Below are positions 50,647 through 59,700 of a DNA stretch of 64,000 nucleotides, in pieces. The notes beneath the pieces were generated by a model. The model saw only the letters and a program-made list of their open reading frames with translations, was not told the DNA's origin and did no database searches. Positions within the stretch are counted from its first letter, which is position 1; each line of letters starts with the position of its first letter. Made by a program: the position numbers and the translations under genes. Where the stretch lies: contig NZ_JAQKGU010000004.1 of the NCBI RefSeq assembly GCF_028532725.1, positions 1-64,000 on the forward strand. The letters are read 5' to 3'. The DNA comes from Desulfovibrio sp. Fe33. Lineage in GTDB: Bacteria; Desulfobacterota; Desulfovibrionia; Desulfovibrionales; Desulfovibrionaceae.

Positions 50647-52059
50647 ATGAAGAAAGAGTATTGCGGTCTTTTCGGTATCTACGGAAACAAGGAGGCGGCG
50701 CGTATGACCTATTTCGGTCTTTACGCGTTGCAGCACCGCGGGCAGGAGTCCGCGGGCATCGTTACCTGGGACGGAGAAAAGATTCGCGAACAGAAGGGTA
50801 TGGGGCTGGTTGCCGACGTATTCAACGAGCGGCATCTGAGCAAGGAACTCAAGGGTTCCATCGCCATGGGCCACATCCGCTACTCCACCACGGGCGCGTC
50901 GCTTATCCGCAACGCCCAGCCGTTTCTGGTCCGCCACGGCGACTTGCGCCTGGCCGTCGCCCATAACGGCAACCTGGTGAACACCTACGAGCTTCGTTCG
51001 GAACTGGAGGCCAGCGGGTCCATTTTCCAGACCACCATGGACACCGAGGTCTTCGCCCATCTCATCATCAAATATCTGCATCAGTCCGATTCCATAGAAG
51101 AAGCCGTCGGCAAGGCGTGCAACCGCGTGCGCGGCGCCTATTCCATGCTTATCATGGCCAACGACAAGATGATCGCGGTCAAGGACCCCAACGGGTTCAG
51201 GCCTCTGGTGCTGGGCCGGGTGGGAGACAAGTATGTTTTCGCCTCCGAAACCTGCGCCTTCGACCTGGTGGAGGCCGACTACCTGCGTCCCCTGGATCCC
51301 GGCGAGATGGTCGTGGTCCACAAGAACAAGCTGACGTCCCACAGGTTCGCCGAGCCTATCCGGTGCAGCAAGTGCATCTTCGAGCTCATTTACTTCGCCC
51401 GTCCCGACTCTCACATCTTCGGCGACGTGGTCTACGAGCGGCGCAAGGCCATGGGCACCATGCTGGCCAAGGAAGCCCCGGTGGACGCCGATTTCGTCAT
51501 GCCGTTCCCCGATTCCGGCAACTACGCGGCCGTGGGCTACTCCCAGGAATCCGGCGTGCCTCTTGAGCTGGCCATGATCCGCAACCATTACGTGGGCCGG
51601 ACCTTTATCCAGCCTTCCCAGGACATGCGGGACTTTTCCGTGCGGGTGAAGCTCAATCCGGTCAAGTCCATGATCCAGAACAAGCGCATCATCATAATCG
51701 AGGATTCCATCGTCCGCGGCACCACCATTCGCGCCCGGGTCAAGAAACTGCGCGAACTCGGCGCGCGGGAGATTCACCTTCGCGTGAGCTGCCCGCCCAT
51801 CAAGTTCCCCTGTTTCTACGGCATCGACTTCTCTTCCAAGGGCGAGCTCATTGCGGCCAACCACGCGGTGGAAGACATCGCCCGCTTCATGGACCTCGAT
51901 TCCCTGCACTACTTGACCATTCCCGGGCTGCTCGACTCCGTGACTCAGGACGAGTGGTGTCTGGCGTGCTTCGACGGCAACTATCCGGTTCCCCTGTCCG
52001 ACAGGATGGGCAAGGATTGCCTGGAGGCGACCCCCGGCATCATCAAGGAATTCTGCTAG
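50647..52059 (+). CDS. purF: Amidophosphoribosyltransferase
   Basis: 470 residues. The N-terminal Ntn glutaminase exposes Cys after a short propeptide (MKKEYCGLFGIYG; Cys6). LYALQHRGQESAGI, GHIRYSTTG and AHNGNLVN are family motifs. The phosphoribosyltransferase domain has the PRPP loop in IIIIEDSIVRGTT. Cysteines at CSKCIF and C-terminal CLACF could hold the 4Fe-4S cluster of the B. subtilis-type enzyme. It catalyses the first step of purine synthesis. With carB it forms a nucleotide-synthesis pair. Confidence 0.97.
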   Translation: MKKEYCGLFGIYGNKEAARMTYFGLYALQHRGQESAGIVTWDGEKIREQKGMGLVADVFNERHLSKELKGSIAMGHIRYSTTGASLIRNAQPFLVRHGDLRLAVAHNGNLVNTYELRSELEASGSIFQTTMDTEVFAHLIIKYLHQSDSIEEAVGKACNRVRGAYSMLIMANDKMIAVKDPNGFRPLVLGRVGDKYVFASETCAFDLVEADYLRPLDPGEMVVVHKNKLTSHRFAEPIRCSKCIFELIYFARPDSHIFGDVVYERRKAMGTMLAKEAPVDADFVMPFPDSGNYAAVGYSQESGVPLELAMIRNHYVGRTFIQPSQDMRDFSVRVKLNPVKSMIQNKRIIIIEDSIVRGTTIRARVKKLRELGAREIHLRVSCPPIKFPCFYGIDFSSKGELIAANHAVEDIARFMDLDSLHYLTIPGLLDSVTQDEWCLACFDGNYPVPLSDRMGKDCLEATPGIIKEFC

Positions 52060-52186
52060 GCCGCGAATCATCAACGTCCGGTTTTTCCCGCTTGAGCGGG
52101 CGGCCGGGCCGCGGCGGCGCGAGGGCCGCCGGTTCGGGCATGGACGCGACCGCGTCCTGCCCGGTCCATATTCGGGAGAATACCGC

Positions 52187-53200
52187 ATGGCATGTACATC
52201 CGAGCGCAAGGATTGGCTCGCCCTGGCCCGCGAGGTCCTGGACATCGAGGTCCAGGGTCTTGAGGCCGTGCGCGACCAGTTGAACGGGCCGTTCGTCGAA
52301 GCCCTTACCGCGATGGCGCAGTGCAAGGGGCGGGTCGTCATCACCGGACTGGGCAAGTCCGGGCTGGTGGGCCGCAAGATCGCGGCCACCCTGTCTTCCA
52401 CCGGCACGCCTTCCTTCTTTCTTCATCCCGTGGAGGGAGCGCACGGCGACATGGGCATGATCCGGGGCGAGGACGTGGTCCTTGCCCTTTCCAACTCCGG
52501 CGCGACCGACGAGGTCAACGCCATTCTGCCCACCTTGAAATCCCTCGGCGCCAAGGTCATAGCCATGACCTCCAATCCGGCTTCGACCATGGCCGGACTG
52601 GCCGACATTCATATTCAGGTCCATGTGCCGCGTGAAGCCTGCCCCATGGGGCTGGCTCCGACCTCGTCGACCACCGCGCAATTGGCGGTGGGCGATGCGC
52701 TGGCCGTTTGCCTCATGGAGTGGAAATCCTTCGGCAAGGACGATTTCAAGCGGTTTCATCCCGGCGGATCGCTGGGACAGCGGCTGGCCACCTGCGTGGA
52801 CCAGCTCATGCACACCGACGGCCTGCCCGTGGTTCTTGAAAACGCCGCCCTCAAGTCGGCCCTGTCCACCCTGAACGACGGCGGGCTCGGGCTGGTCGCA
52901 GTGGTCGACGAAGACAATTTCCTTCTGGGGGTGCTTACCGACGGCGACGTTCGCCGTATGGTTTGCGCCGGCGGCCTGAATATGGATCTGCCCGTGCATG
53001 ACGTCATGACCAGATCCCCCCGGCGCGCCTCGGCCGGAGAATCCTCGGCCCGCGTTCTCGATCTCATGGAGCATAGCCAGATCACCGTCCTGCCCGTGGT
53101 CCGCGATGACGGACGGTTGGCGGGCATGGTCCACCTGCACGACCTGCTCGGCAAGGGCGAACTGACATTTTCCGATGGTCGCGCCGGGAGAGCCGATTGA
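52187..53200 (+). CDS. kdsD: Arabinose-5-phosphate isomerase (KpsF/GutQ family)
   Basis: 337 residues. The SIS domain (about 30-190) has TGLGKSGLVGRKIAATLSSTGTPSFFLHPVEGAHGD and LALSNSGATDE; two CBS domains follow (about 205-265 and 275-330, with VMTRSPRRA and ITVLPVVRDDGRLAG). The substrate-specific HPGGSLGQRL is present. It interconverts ribulose-5-P and arabinose-5-P for Kdo and LPS synthesis. GGGAGAA precedes ATG 52187. The stop codon overlaps the next ATG. Confidence 0.94.
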   Translation: MACTSERKDWLALAREVLDIEVQGLEAVRDQLNGPFVEALTAMAQCKGRVVITGLGKSGLVGRKIAATLSSTGTPSFFLHPVEGAHGDMGMIRGEDVVLALSNSGATDEVNAILPTLKSLGAKVIAMTSNPASTMAGLADIHIQVHVPREACPMGLAPTSSTTAQLAVGDALAVCLMEWKSFGKDDFKRFHPGGSLGQRLATCVDQLMHTDGLPVVLENAALKSALSTLNDGGLGLVAVVDEDNFLLGVLTDGDVRRMVCAGGLNMDLPVHDVMTRSPRRASAGESSARVLDLMEHSQITVLPVVRDDGRLAGMVHLHDLLGKGELTFSDGRAGRAD

Positions 53201-53763
53201 TGACCCGGGCGCAGGGCGGCGACTCGGACGTTTGCAGGAGGTGTTCCTTCCAAGGGCCGACCTGTTGCCGCATCTCTTCGGGCCAGGAGGAATTCTGTTT
53301 CCCCCTCTCGCAGATCGAGAAGGAGCGCATCCAGGAGCTGGTGCCGTATACCGGCGGCTTCGTCCTTTCTTCCAATTCCAAGGCTTTCATCGACTACGCC
53401 TGCCGTCTTTTCCCCGGCGAGGAGAGTCTCGTCAGGCAGCTTTTCCCCGAAGGCAAGGATCATTTTCGGCTGGCCGTGGATTCCATGGGCGCCTGCCGGT
53501 TTCTCGGCCCGCTGGGCTGCGAGATACCGATGGAGGCGCGCCCCTATTACTGCCGCCTTTTCCCTTTCTGGATGGCCGGGAAGACGGTTACATTTTTCGA
53601 TATCCCCACCTGCCTCGCGCGGCGGGAAGGGGCCACTCTGGTCCGGATGCTCGACATCCTTGACACCAACAGGGCGACCGTGAAGGATTTGTACGGCCGC
53701 TTGCGTCTGGTCTGGGGATTGCCTCCGACCAAGGGCGCGAGCCCGGTCAAGAAAACCTTTTGA
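53200..53763 (+). CDS. YkgJ-family cysteine-cluster protein (putative metal-chelating domain)
   Basis: 187 residues. Cysteines near the N-terminus (CRRCSFQGPTCC, then FCFPLS) and further on (GACRFLGPLGCEIPMEARPYYCRLFPFW) reproduce the CxxCxxxxC...GxCxFL...CxIyxxRPxxCR layout of the zinc/iron-chelating YkgJ family. Its function is unknown. ATG 53200 is inside the TGATG overlap with kdsD and has GGGAG upstream, so it is probably translationally coupled to kdsD. The penicillin-binding protein gene follows after 10 bp. Confidence 0.85.
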   Translation: MTRAQGGDSDVCRRCSFQGPTCCRISSGQEEFCFPLSQIEKERIQELVPYTGGFVLSSNSKAFIDYACRLFPGEESLVRQLFPEGKDHFRLAVDSMGACRFLGPLGCEIPMEARPYYCRLFPFWMAGKTVTFFDIPTCLARREGATLVRMLDILDTNRATVKDLYGRLRLVWGLPPTKGASPVKKTF

Positions 53764-53773
53764 TGGATAGAAT

Positions 53774-56122
53774 ATGAACAAATTCTTGAAAATATTTGGT
53801 ATATTGTTTCTTGGATGTGCTGTGGCAGGTGTTTGCGCGGCCGTTGCGATTTATTTATGGGCGGCCAAGGATTTGCCCAGCTTCAAGAAAATAACGGACT
53901 ATAAGCCGCCTTTGGTGACTACGGTCTACGCCCAGGACGACAAGGTGCTCGGCTATTTCTACAAGGAAAAGCGGTTCCTGGTCACTCTGGATCAGATGAG
54001 CGAATGGATTCCCAAGGCGTTTCTGGCCGCGGAGGACGCGTCCTTCTACGAGCACGACGGCGTCGATCTGACCGCCATCGTCCGCGCCTTCAAGGCCAAC
54101 CTCATGGCCGGGCGCACCAAGCAGGGCGGTTCGACCATCACCCAGCAGGTCATCAAGCGGTTGCTGCTGACCTCCGAGCGCAGCTACAAGCGCAAGCTCA
54201 AGGAGGCCATCCTCGCTTTTCGTCTGGAGAACTACCTGACCAAGGAAGAGATTCTGACCATATATCTGAATCATATCTTCCTCGGTGCGCATTCCTACGG
54301 CGTGGAAGCCGCGTCCAGAACCTATTTCGCCAAGCACTCCAAGGACCTGACCATTGCCCAGGCGGCCTTGATCGCGGGTCTGCCCCAGGCCCCCACCCGG
54401 TACAATCCCTACCAGAGTTTCGAGCTGGCGAGGCAGCGTCAGGAGTACGTCCTCAGTCACATGCGCGGACTGGGGTGGATTACCGAGGAGCAGTACCAGG
54501 AGGCGCTCGCCGAACCGATCGAGCTCAAATCCATGGACGATCCGTCCTGGCAGGTAGGCGCGTATTATCTGGAAGAGGTCCGCCGTTGGCTCGTCGACCA
54601 GTACGGCGAGGACATGGTGTATAACGGCGGCCTGACCGTGACTACGCCGTGCAGCCTCAAGCACCAGGGTGCGGCGGAAAAAGCGCTTCGGCGCGGGCTT
54701 CTCGATTCCGCCCAGCGGCGGGGCTGGCTCGGTCCGGTGGGGCATTTCACCGAGGCCGACAAGCCCGGCGTCCTGGAGGAGGGCCCGCAGACCACCGACG
54801 GCATCATGGAGAAGGACCGCCTCATGAAGGCGTTCGTGACCGGTGTTTCCAGCAGCGAAGCCCGAGTCGAATTCGGCAAGTTCAAGGGAACCATTCCTCT
54901 CAAAGCCATGTGGTGGGTGCGCGAGCCCGATTTCAGGAAGAGCCATGAGGACGTGCCGAACCCCACCGACGCCCGCAAGATTTTGAAAAAGGGCGATGTG
55001 GTCTGGGTGACTGTGGACAGCGCCCCGGAAAAGGAAGACGGCACCTGGATTCTCGACCTTGAGCGCGAGCCCGAGGTCGAGGGCGCGCTTGTCTCCATCA
55101 AGCCCGGCACCGGCGAGGTCGTCGCCCTGGTGGGCGGGTATTCCTTTGCCAAAAGCCAGTTCAATCGGGCCACTCAGGCTCGGCGGCAGCCCGGTTCGGC
55201 CTTCAAGCCCGTCGTGTACTCGGCTGCGCTGGACAACGGCTACACCGCCGCGAGCATCGTCCTCGACGCGCCCATCGTGTACGCCAACGACGCCGAAGGC
55301 AAACTGTGGCGGCCCGAGAACTTCGAGGGCACCTTCGAAGGACCGACCCTGCTGCGCACCGCCCTGGTCAAGTCCAAGAACCTGTGCACCATCCGCGTGG
55401 CCCAGAAGCTCGGCATCCGGACTATTATCGAGCGAGCCGAGGCCATGGGCCTTGAGTCGGATTTCCCGCACGACCTGTCCGTGTCCCTGGGGTCCGCCGT
55501 GGTCACGCCCATGAATCTCTGTGAGGCGTACACCACTTTTGCGCGTGGCGGTTCTTACATCAAGCCGCGCACGGTTCTGTCCGTCAAGTCCGCCTGGGGC
55601 GATGAGCTTTATGCCTCCAAGCCGGAGGCCGTGGACGCCATGAGCCCGCAGACGGCCTACATCATGTCCACCCTCATGAAGCAGGTAGTGCAGAACGGAA
55701 CCGGCTGGCGCGCCAAGGTGTTGAAGCGGCCCGTCGCAGGCAAGACCGGCACTTCCAACATGGAGCAGGACGCCTGGTTCATGGGCTTTGCTCCGTATCT
55801 GCTGACCGGCGTGTACGTGGGCTTCGACGAGTTGACTCCCATGGGCAAGTGGGAGACCGGCTCGCGCGCGGCCAGCCCCATCTGGGTGGATTACCGCAAG
55901 CACGTGGAGGAAGATTATCCCTACGAGGACTTCACTCAGCCGCCAGGAATCGTTATGGTCAAAGTTGACGGCAAAACCGGCAAACTGGCCTCGCCGTCGT
56001 CGACCGAAGAGTATTTCTTGCCGTTCAAGGTCGGGTCCGAACCAACGGAAACGTCCAGTTCCTACGGCGAAAACGGGGAGGCTCCGGCTTCGGCGGACGA
56101 TTTGTTCAAGCAAACCTTCTAG
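53774..56122 (+). CDS. mrcA: Class A penicillin-binding protein 1A (transglycosylase/transpeptidase)
   Basis: 782 residues. An N-terminal membrane anchor (about 5-30) precedes a GT51 glycosyltransferase domain (about 55-235; AAEDASFYEHDG with catalytic Glu87, QGGSTITQQVIKRLL, NHIFLGAHSYGVEAAS). An OB-like linker (about 310-420) leads to the transpeptidase domain: Ser475 in PGSAFKP, SKN in VKSKNLCT and KTGT at 657-660. It polymerises and cross-links peptidoglycan in the periplasm. Confidence 0.96.
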   Translation: MNKFLKIFGILFLGCAVAGVCAAVAIYLWAAKDLPSFKKITDYKPPLVTTVYAQDDKVLGYFYKEKRFLVTLDQMSEWIPKAFLAAEDASFYEHDGVDLTAIVRAFKANLMAGRTKQGGSTITQQVIKRLLLTSERSYKRKLKEAILAFRLENYLTKEEILTIYLNHIFLGAHSYGVEAASRTYFAKHSKDLTIAQAALIAGLPQAPTRYNPYQSFELARQRQEYVLSHMRGLGWITEEQYQEALAEPIELKSMDDPSWQVGAYYLEEVRRWLVDQYGEDMVYNGGLTVTTPCSLKHQGAAEKALRRGLLDSAQRRGWLGPVGHFTEADKPGVLEEGPQTTDGIMEKDRLMKAFVTGVSSSEARVEFGKFKGTIPLKAMWWVREPDFRKSHEDVPNPTDARKILKKGDVVWVTVDSAPEKEDGTWILDLEREPEVEGALVSIKPGTGEVVALVGGYSFAKSQFNRATQARRQPGSAFKPVVYSAALDNGYTAASIVLDAPIVYANDAEGKLWRPENFEGTFEGPTLLRTALVKSKNLCTIRVAQKLGIRTIIERAEAMGLESDFPHDLSVSLGSAVVTPMNLCEAYTTFARGGSYIKPRTVLSVKSAWGDELYASKPEAVDAMSPQTAYIMSTLMKQVVQNGTGWRAKVLKRPVAGKTGTSNMEQDAWFMGFAPYLLTGVYVGFDELTPMGKWETGSRAASPIWVDYRKHVEEDYPYEDFTQPPGIVMVKVDGKTGKLASPSSTEEYFLPFKVGSEPTETSSSYGENGEAPASADDLFKQTF

Positions 56123-56137
56123 GTGTTGGGGGAAGGC

Positions 56138-56920
56138 ATGAAACTCGATCTTTACCAGGTGGACGCGTTCGCGGACGAGGTTTTCTCAGGAAATCCGGCG
56201 GCGGTGGTTCCGCTCTACGAGTGGCTATCCGACGACCTCATGCGCAAGATCGCCCTGGAGAACAACCTGCCCGAAACCGCCTTTTTCGTTCGAAAGGGCG
56301 AGTATTTCGAGTTGCGTTGGTTCACCCCGGAGATAGAGATCGACTTGTGCGGCCACGCCACCCTGGCCAGCGCCCACGTCATCTATCGGCACCTGGATTA
56401 TTCCGATCCGGCCGTGGTCTTCCAGACCAAGAGCGGTAGGCTCTTCGTGGACCACGAGGACAACTACTATTCCATGGACTTTCCGGCCTGGTCCTGTTCC
56501 CGAATTCAAGTCACCGAGAGGGTGACCAAGGCCTTGGGGGCGAGGCCCGTCGAGCTGTACATGGGCCGCCGTGACATGATGGCCGTGTTCGAGACCGAGG
56601 AGGACATCCGGGCGCTTGCTCCCGACTTCCGCCTGGTTTCGGCGCTGGACGGCCTTTGTCTTATTTGTACCGCTCCCGGTCTGGACCACGATTTCGTGTC
56701 CCGCGTATTCGTTTCGGAAGAGAGCATCCCGGAAGACCCGGTTACCGGCTCGGCCCATTGCACCCTGGTTCCGTACTGGGCCGACCGCCTCGGAAAATCG
56801 GAGTTCCACGCCTTTCAGGCTTCTGCGAGGGGCGGCTCGCTCCATTGCGAATATCTCGGCGACCGCGTCAAGATCGCAGGTAGAGCCGTGACCTACATGA
56901 CCGGAACCATTTACCTCTAG
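56138..56920 (+). CDS. PhzF-family isomerase-like protein
   Basis: 260 residues from ATG 56138 (GGGGAAGG upstream). The PhzF pattern is clear: YQVDAFADEVFSGNPAAVVPL, NLPETAFFV (active-site Glu), FTPEIEIDLCGHATLASAHV in the first half and EDPVTGSAHCTLVPYWADRLGK in the second. Members are diaminopimelate-epimerase-fold isomerases; the substrate is unknown. It starts 15 bp after the PBP gene and is followed 8 bp later by a MIF-like gene, so the string kdsD to MIF is probably one transcript. Confidence 0.92.
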   Translation: MKLDLYQVDAFADEVFSGNPAAVVPLYEWLSDDLMRKIALENNLPETAFFVRKGEYFELRWFTPEIEIDLCGHATLASAHVIYRHLDYSDPAVVFQTKSGRLFVDHEDNYYSMDFPAWSCSRIQVTERVTKALGARPVELYMGRRDMMAVFETEEDIRALAPDFRLVSALDGLCLICTAPGLDHDFVSRVFVSEESIPEDPVTGSAHCTLVPYWADRLGKSEFHAFQASARGGSLHCEYLGDRVKIAGRAVTYMTGTIYL

Positions 56921-56928
56921 GAGAGGCC

Positions 56929-57267
56929 ATGCCGTTCATCAAGGTGGAAACCAACGTTGCTGTTTCCGATGAGAACGCCTGCCTCAAGGCGATCTCAGCC
57001 CTGGCTGCGGACATCCTCGGCAAGCCCGAGTCCTACGTCCTGGCCGTGCTCGAACCGGCAAAACGCCTCCTCTTCGGCGGCACCCCGGAACCAGCCGCAT
57101 TCGTCACCCTCGACTCCATAGGACTTCCCGAGGCACGCACCCCGGAACTTTCCGCCGCCGTCTGCGGCTTTTTGAACAGGGAACTCGCCATCCCGTCCAA
57201 TCGGGTCTACATCGCCTTCGGCAACATCGAACGCAACCTGTTCGGCTGGGACGGGCGGACGTTCTGA
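56929..57267 (+). CDS. MIF/phenylpyruvate tautomerase-like protein
   Basis: 112 residues starting MPFIKVETNV. Pro2, exposed after Met removal, is the catalytic base of the tautomerase superfamily. KPESYVLAVLEPAKRLLFGGTPEPAAFVTLDSIG and the C-terminal NRVYIAFGNIERNLFGWDGRTF (with the WxGxTF end) match macrophage migration inhibitory factor-like proteins. Bacterial roles are poorly defined. GGAGAGG precedes the ATG. Confidence 0.92.
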   Translation: MPFIKVETNVAVSDENACLKAISALAADILGKPESYVLAVLEPAKRLLFGGTPEPAAFVTLDSIGLPEARTPELSAAVCGFLNRELAIPSNRVYIAFGNIERNLFGWDGRTF

Positions 57268-57646
57268 GCCTTCCGATTTCCCGCTCCCCGGGAGTTTCCA
57301 GGATTTCCTGAGGAGGCGATGGACCTTCTGTCCTATGCTTCCGTGTCGGGTTGCGCCGAACCCCTTTTCTGATTTCCTTCCGGTTTTTCTCGCCCCCATC
57401 TCCTTTTCTTTACAAGTTCGCCAGGTTCCGTATTTTTGTTTTCGTATTGCGCCTTTCCCATGGTGGGAGCAAATCCCGCAAGCCTGTGGGCCGTTGCTGT
57501 CGTGGGGAACAGAGGGGTCAAGCAAATCACGCAAACAGATTTTGCGTAGGTTTGCGAGATGCTAAGCTTGAAATAATTGAATATATTTGTGCATGTCTTT
57601 TGCAATCCGGCACCCATTTCACTTTGCCATTCAAAAGGGGGTTGTC
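57268..57646 (+). other. Non-coding upstream region of the second chemoreceptor gene
   Basis: About 380 bp without a convincing frame. The last 120 bp are AT-rich (TTGAAATAATTGAATATATTTG around 57568-57590, read in two parts) and probably contain the chemoreceptor promoter; I could not fix -35/-10 pairs. Confidence 0.35.
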
Positions 57647-59653
57647 GTGAGCATCAAGAGCAAACTTATTCTGATCTTCGTTTCCGTTTTGTCTGGATTG
57701 GCCGGAATCTTTGTTGTGAACTATGTCGGGGGCCAATACGTGATTGAGGCCAGGAAGCTGGCTACTCTGGCCAATGAAGGAAATGCGCTGTTTCTTCAGG
57801 CAAGACGGCACGAAAAGAATTTTTTGTTGCGCAAAGACGAGCAATATACGCGCAAGGCTTTGGAAAATGTGGATAAGGCCGGAGCCGTTCTGGAGGAAAT
57901 AGCCCGGATCAACCCCGGACTTGCCGACAACTGCGGGAATGCGTTGACCGTTCTTCAGCAGTACAGGGGAGCGTTGATCGGGGTCAATGATCTCTACGTG
58001 GCCATGGGGTTGACCATGAAAGAGGGACTGCGTTGGGAGTTCATCGAGGCGGCCCGCAATCTTGAGGCCGAGTTCGGAAAGGGGGAGATGGCGGCGGATT
58101 TGGTAATCAAGCTGCTCCAGATGCGGCGGCAGGAAAAAAATTACATCATTCGTGGCGGCGAGATGTATGTGGATCGCGTGACCGAAGGAGCGAAGGCGTT
58201 GGGCGGGATGCTTTCCGCCCTCTATCCCCCGGAGGAAGCGGCAGGGCGGATGAAGGCCCTCCAGGCGTATCTCGACGCTTTCGGCAAATATGTGGACAAT
58301 GAAAAGAGCATCGCCGCCATAACCGCCGGACTCATTGAGGCGGCGCGCGCCCTGGAGCCGATCTATGGAGAGATCGCGGACAGCAGTGTGGCTCAGTCGC
58401 AGCATGACGCCCGGATGATCGACTACTACGTGGTCGGCGTGGAACTGGCCGTGGGCGTCGCCATTCTTATCCTTCTCCTGTGGGTCATGCGATCGATCAA
58501 TCAGCCCCTGATGCGGCTCAACGCTTTCGCCGGGGCTGTGTCGCGCGGCGACCTCGACGCTGAGCCGAAGGGTAAATTCGCCGCCGAACTCGGAGAACTG
58601 AAGGATGTGCTGGTCGAGATGGTCGCACATCTGCGCTCCGCCATCGGGGAAGCCCGCGATATGGAGCGTGACGCGCGCAGTCAGGCGGAAGCGGCCGACC
58701 AGGCGCGTGACGAGGCCGTGGGCCAGCAGGAGCGCGTTCAGGCCTTGCTGGTGCGCATGAATGAGGCGGCTGGCCGGGCGGGCGAAGTGTCCCGGGAGTT
58801 GACGACGGTGTCTCTCGACCTCAAGGAGCGCACCGGGGAGATAGCCCGGAGCGCGGTCCTTCAGCAGGAGCGTATGGCCGAGTCCGCAACGGCCATGGAA
58901 GAGATGAACGTCACGGTCAGCGAGGTGGCCCGGAACGTCGGCGACGCTTCGGCCATGGCGGGCGATGCCAGTAATGAGGCGAGCATGGGCATCGAAGTGG
59001 TGCAGCGGACCGAACGGTCAATGTCTGCCGTGGCCGGAACGGTTTCCGTGCTCCGGGAAGGAGTGGCCAGGCTCGGTGCAGATACGGAGTCCATAGGGCA
59101 GGTCATCAGCGTTATCAACGAGATTGCGGACCAGACCAATCTGCTCGCTTTGAACGCGGCCATTGAGGCCGCCCGCGCGGGCGAGGCGGGCAAAGGCTTC
59201 GCCGTGGTCGCCGATGAAGTACGCAAGCTCGCCGAGAAGACCATGGTCGCCACCAAGGAAGTGGAGACGCGCATCACGGCCATCCAGGACGCGACGAATC
59301 GCAATATCAACGATGTGAAGGAAACGCTGTCCCATGTGGCCGAGGCCAACGGCGAGGTCGAGAATTCCGTGGGGGCATTCCGCAACATTCAGGAGTTTTC
59401 GGTCAATGTGGCCGAGCGGGTCGAAGGCATCGCCATCGCCGCCCGCCAGCAGTCCGTCGCCACCGAGCAGATCAGCGGCGCGGTGCTGGAGGTGAGCAGG
59501 CTGGCTTCCGGCACCGCCGAGGCCGTGCAGGATTCGGCCTCCGTCATTGCGAAATTGGCGTCCCTGGCCGAAACCATACAGGCGATCATCGGGCATCTGG
59601 GCGTTGAAAATCGAAACACCGGGAATGAGCCTGCCCAAGCGGTGAGCCGTTAA
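57647..59653 (+). CDS. Methyl-accepting chemotaxis protein with helical periplasmic domain
   Basis: 668 residues from a GTG at 57647 with AAGGGGG five bases before it. Membrane segment 1 at about 6-26; a helical, four-helix-bundle-like periplasmic domain of about 240 residues containing the repeated motifs [16 protein letters not shown] and [16 protein letters not shown], like HBM-type sensor domains. Membrane segment 2 at about 265-288, HAMP, and a signalling domain with [22 protein letters not shown]. The paired RR(H/Q)EKN motifs suggest an internal duplication and two ligand pockets, as in HBM receptors. Confidence 0.93.
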   Translation: MSIKSKLILIFVSVLSGLAGIFVVNYVGGQYVIEARKLATLANEGNALFLQARRHEKNFLLRKDEQYTRKALENVDKAGAVLEEIARINPGLADNCGNALTVLQQYRGALIGVNDLYVAMGLTMKEGLRWEFIEAARNLEAEFGKGEMAADLVIKLLQMRRQEKNYIIRGGEMYVDRVTEGAKALGGMLSALYPPEEAAGRMKALQAYLDAFGKYVDNEKSIAAITAGLIEAARALEPIYGEIADSSVAQSQHDARMIDYYVVGVELAVGVAILILLLWVMRSINQPLMRLNAFAGAVSRGDLDAEPKGKFAAELGELKDVLVEMVAHLRSAIGEARDMERDARSQAEAADQARDEAVGQQERVQALLVRMNEAAGRAGEVSRELTTVSLDLKERTGEIARSAVLQQERMAESATAMEEMNVTVSEVARNVGDASAMAGDASNEASMGIEVVQRTERSMSAVAGTVSVLREGVARLGADTESIGQVISVINEIADQTNLLALNAAIEAARAGEAGKGFAVVADEVRKLAEKTMVATKEVETRITAIQDATNRNINDVKETLSHVAEANGEVENSVGAFRNIQEFSVNVAERVEGIAIAARQQSVATEQISGAVLEVSRLASGTAEAVQDSASVIAKLASLAETIQAIIGHLGVENRNTGNEPAQAVSR

Positions 59654-59656
59654 GCA

Positions 59657-59700
59657 GGGAACCCGCCTCTGCCGAAGCAGGGGCGGGTTCCTTTTTCTTT
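59657..59700 (+). terminator. Terminator after the second chemoreceptor gene
   Basis: GAACCCGCCTCTGC pairs with GCAGGGGCGGGTTC (one G:U) around CGAA, followed by CTTTTTCTTT. It ends one base before the stop codon of the convergent U32 gene. Confidence 0.92.
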
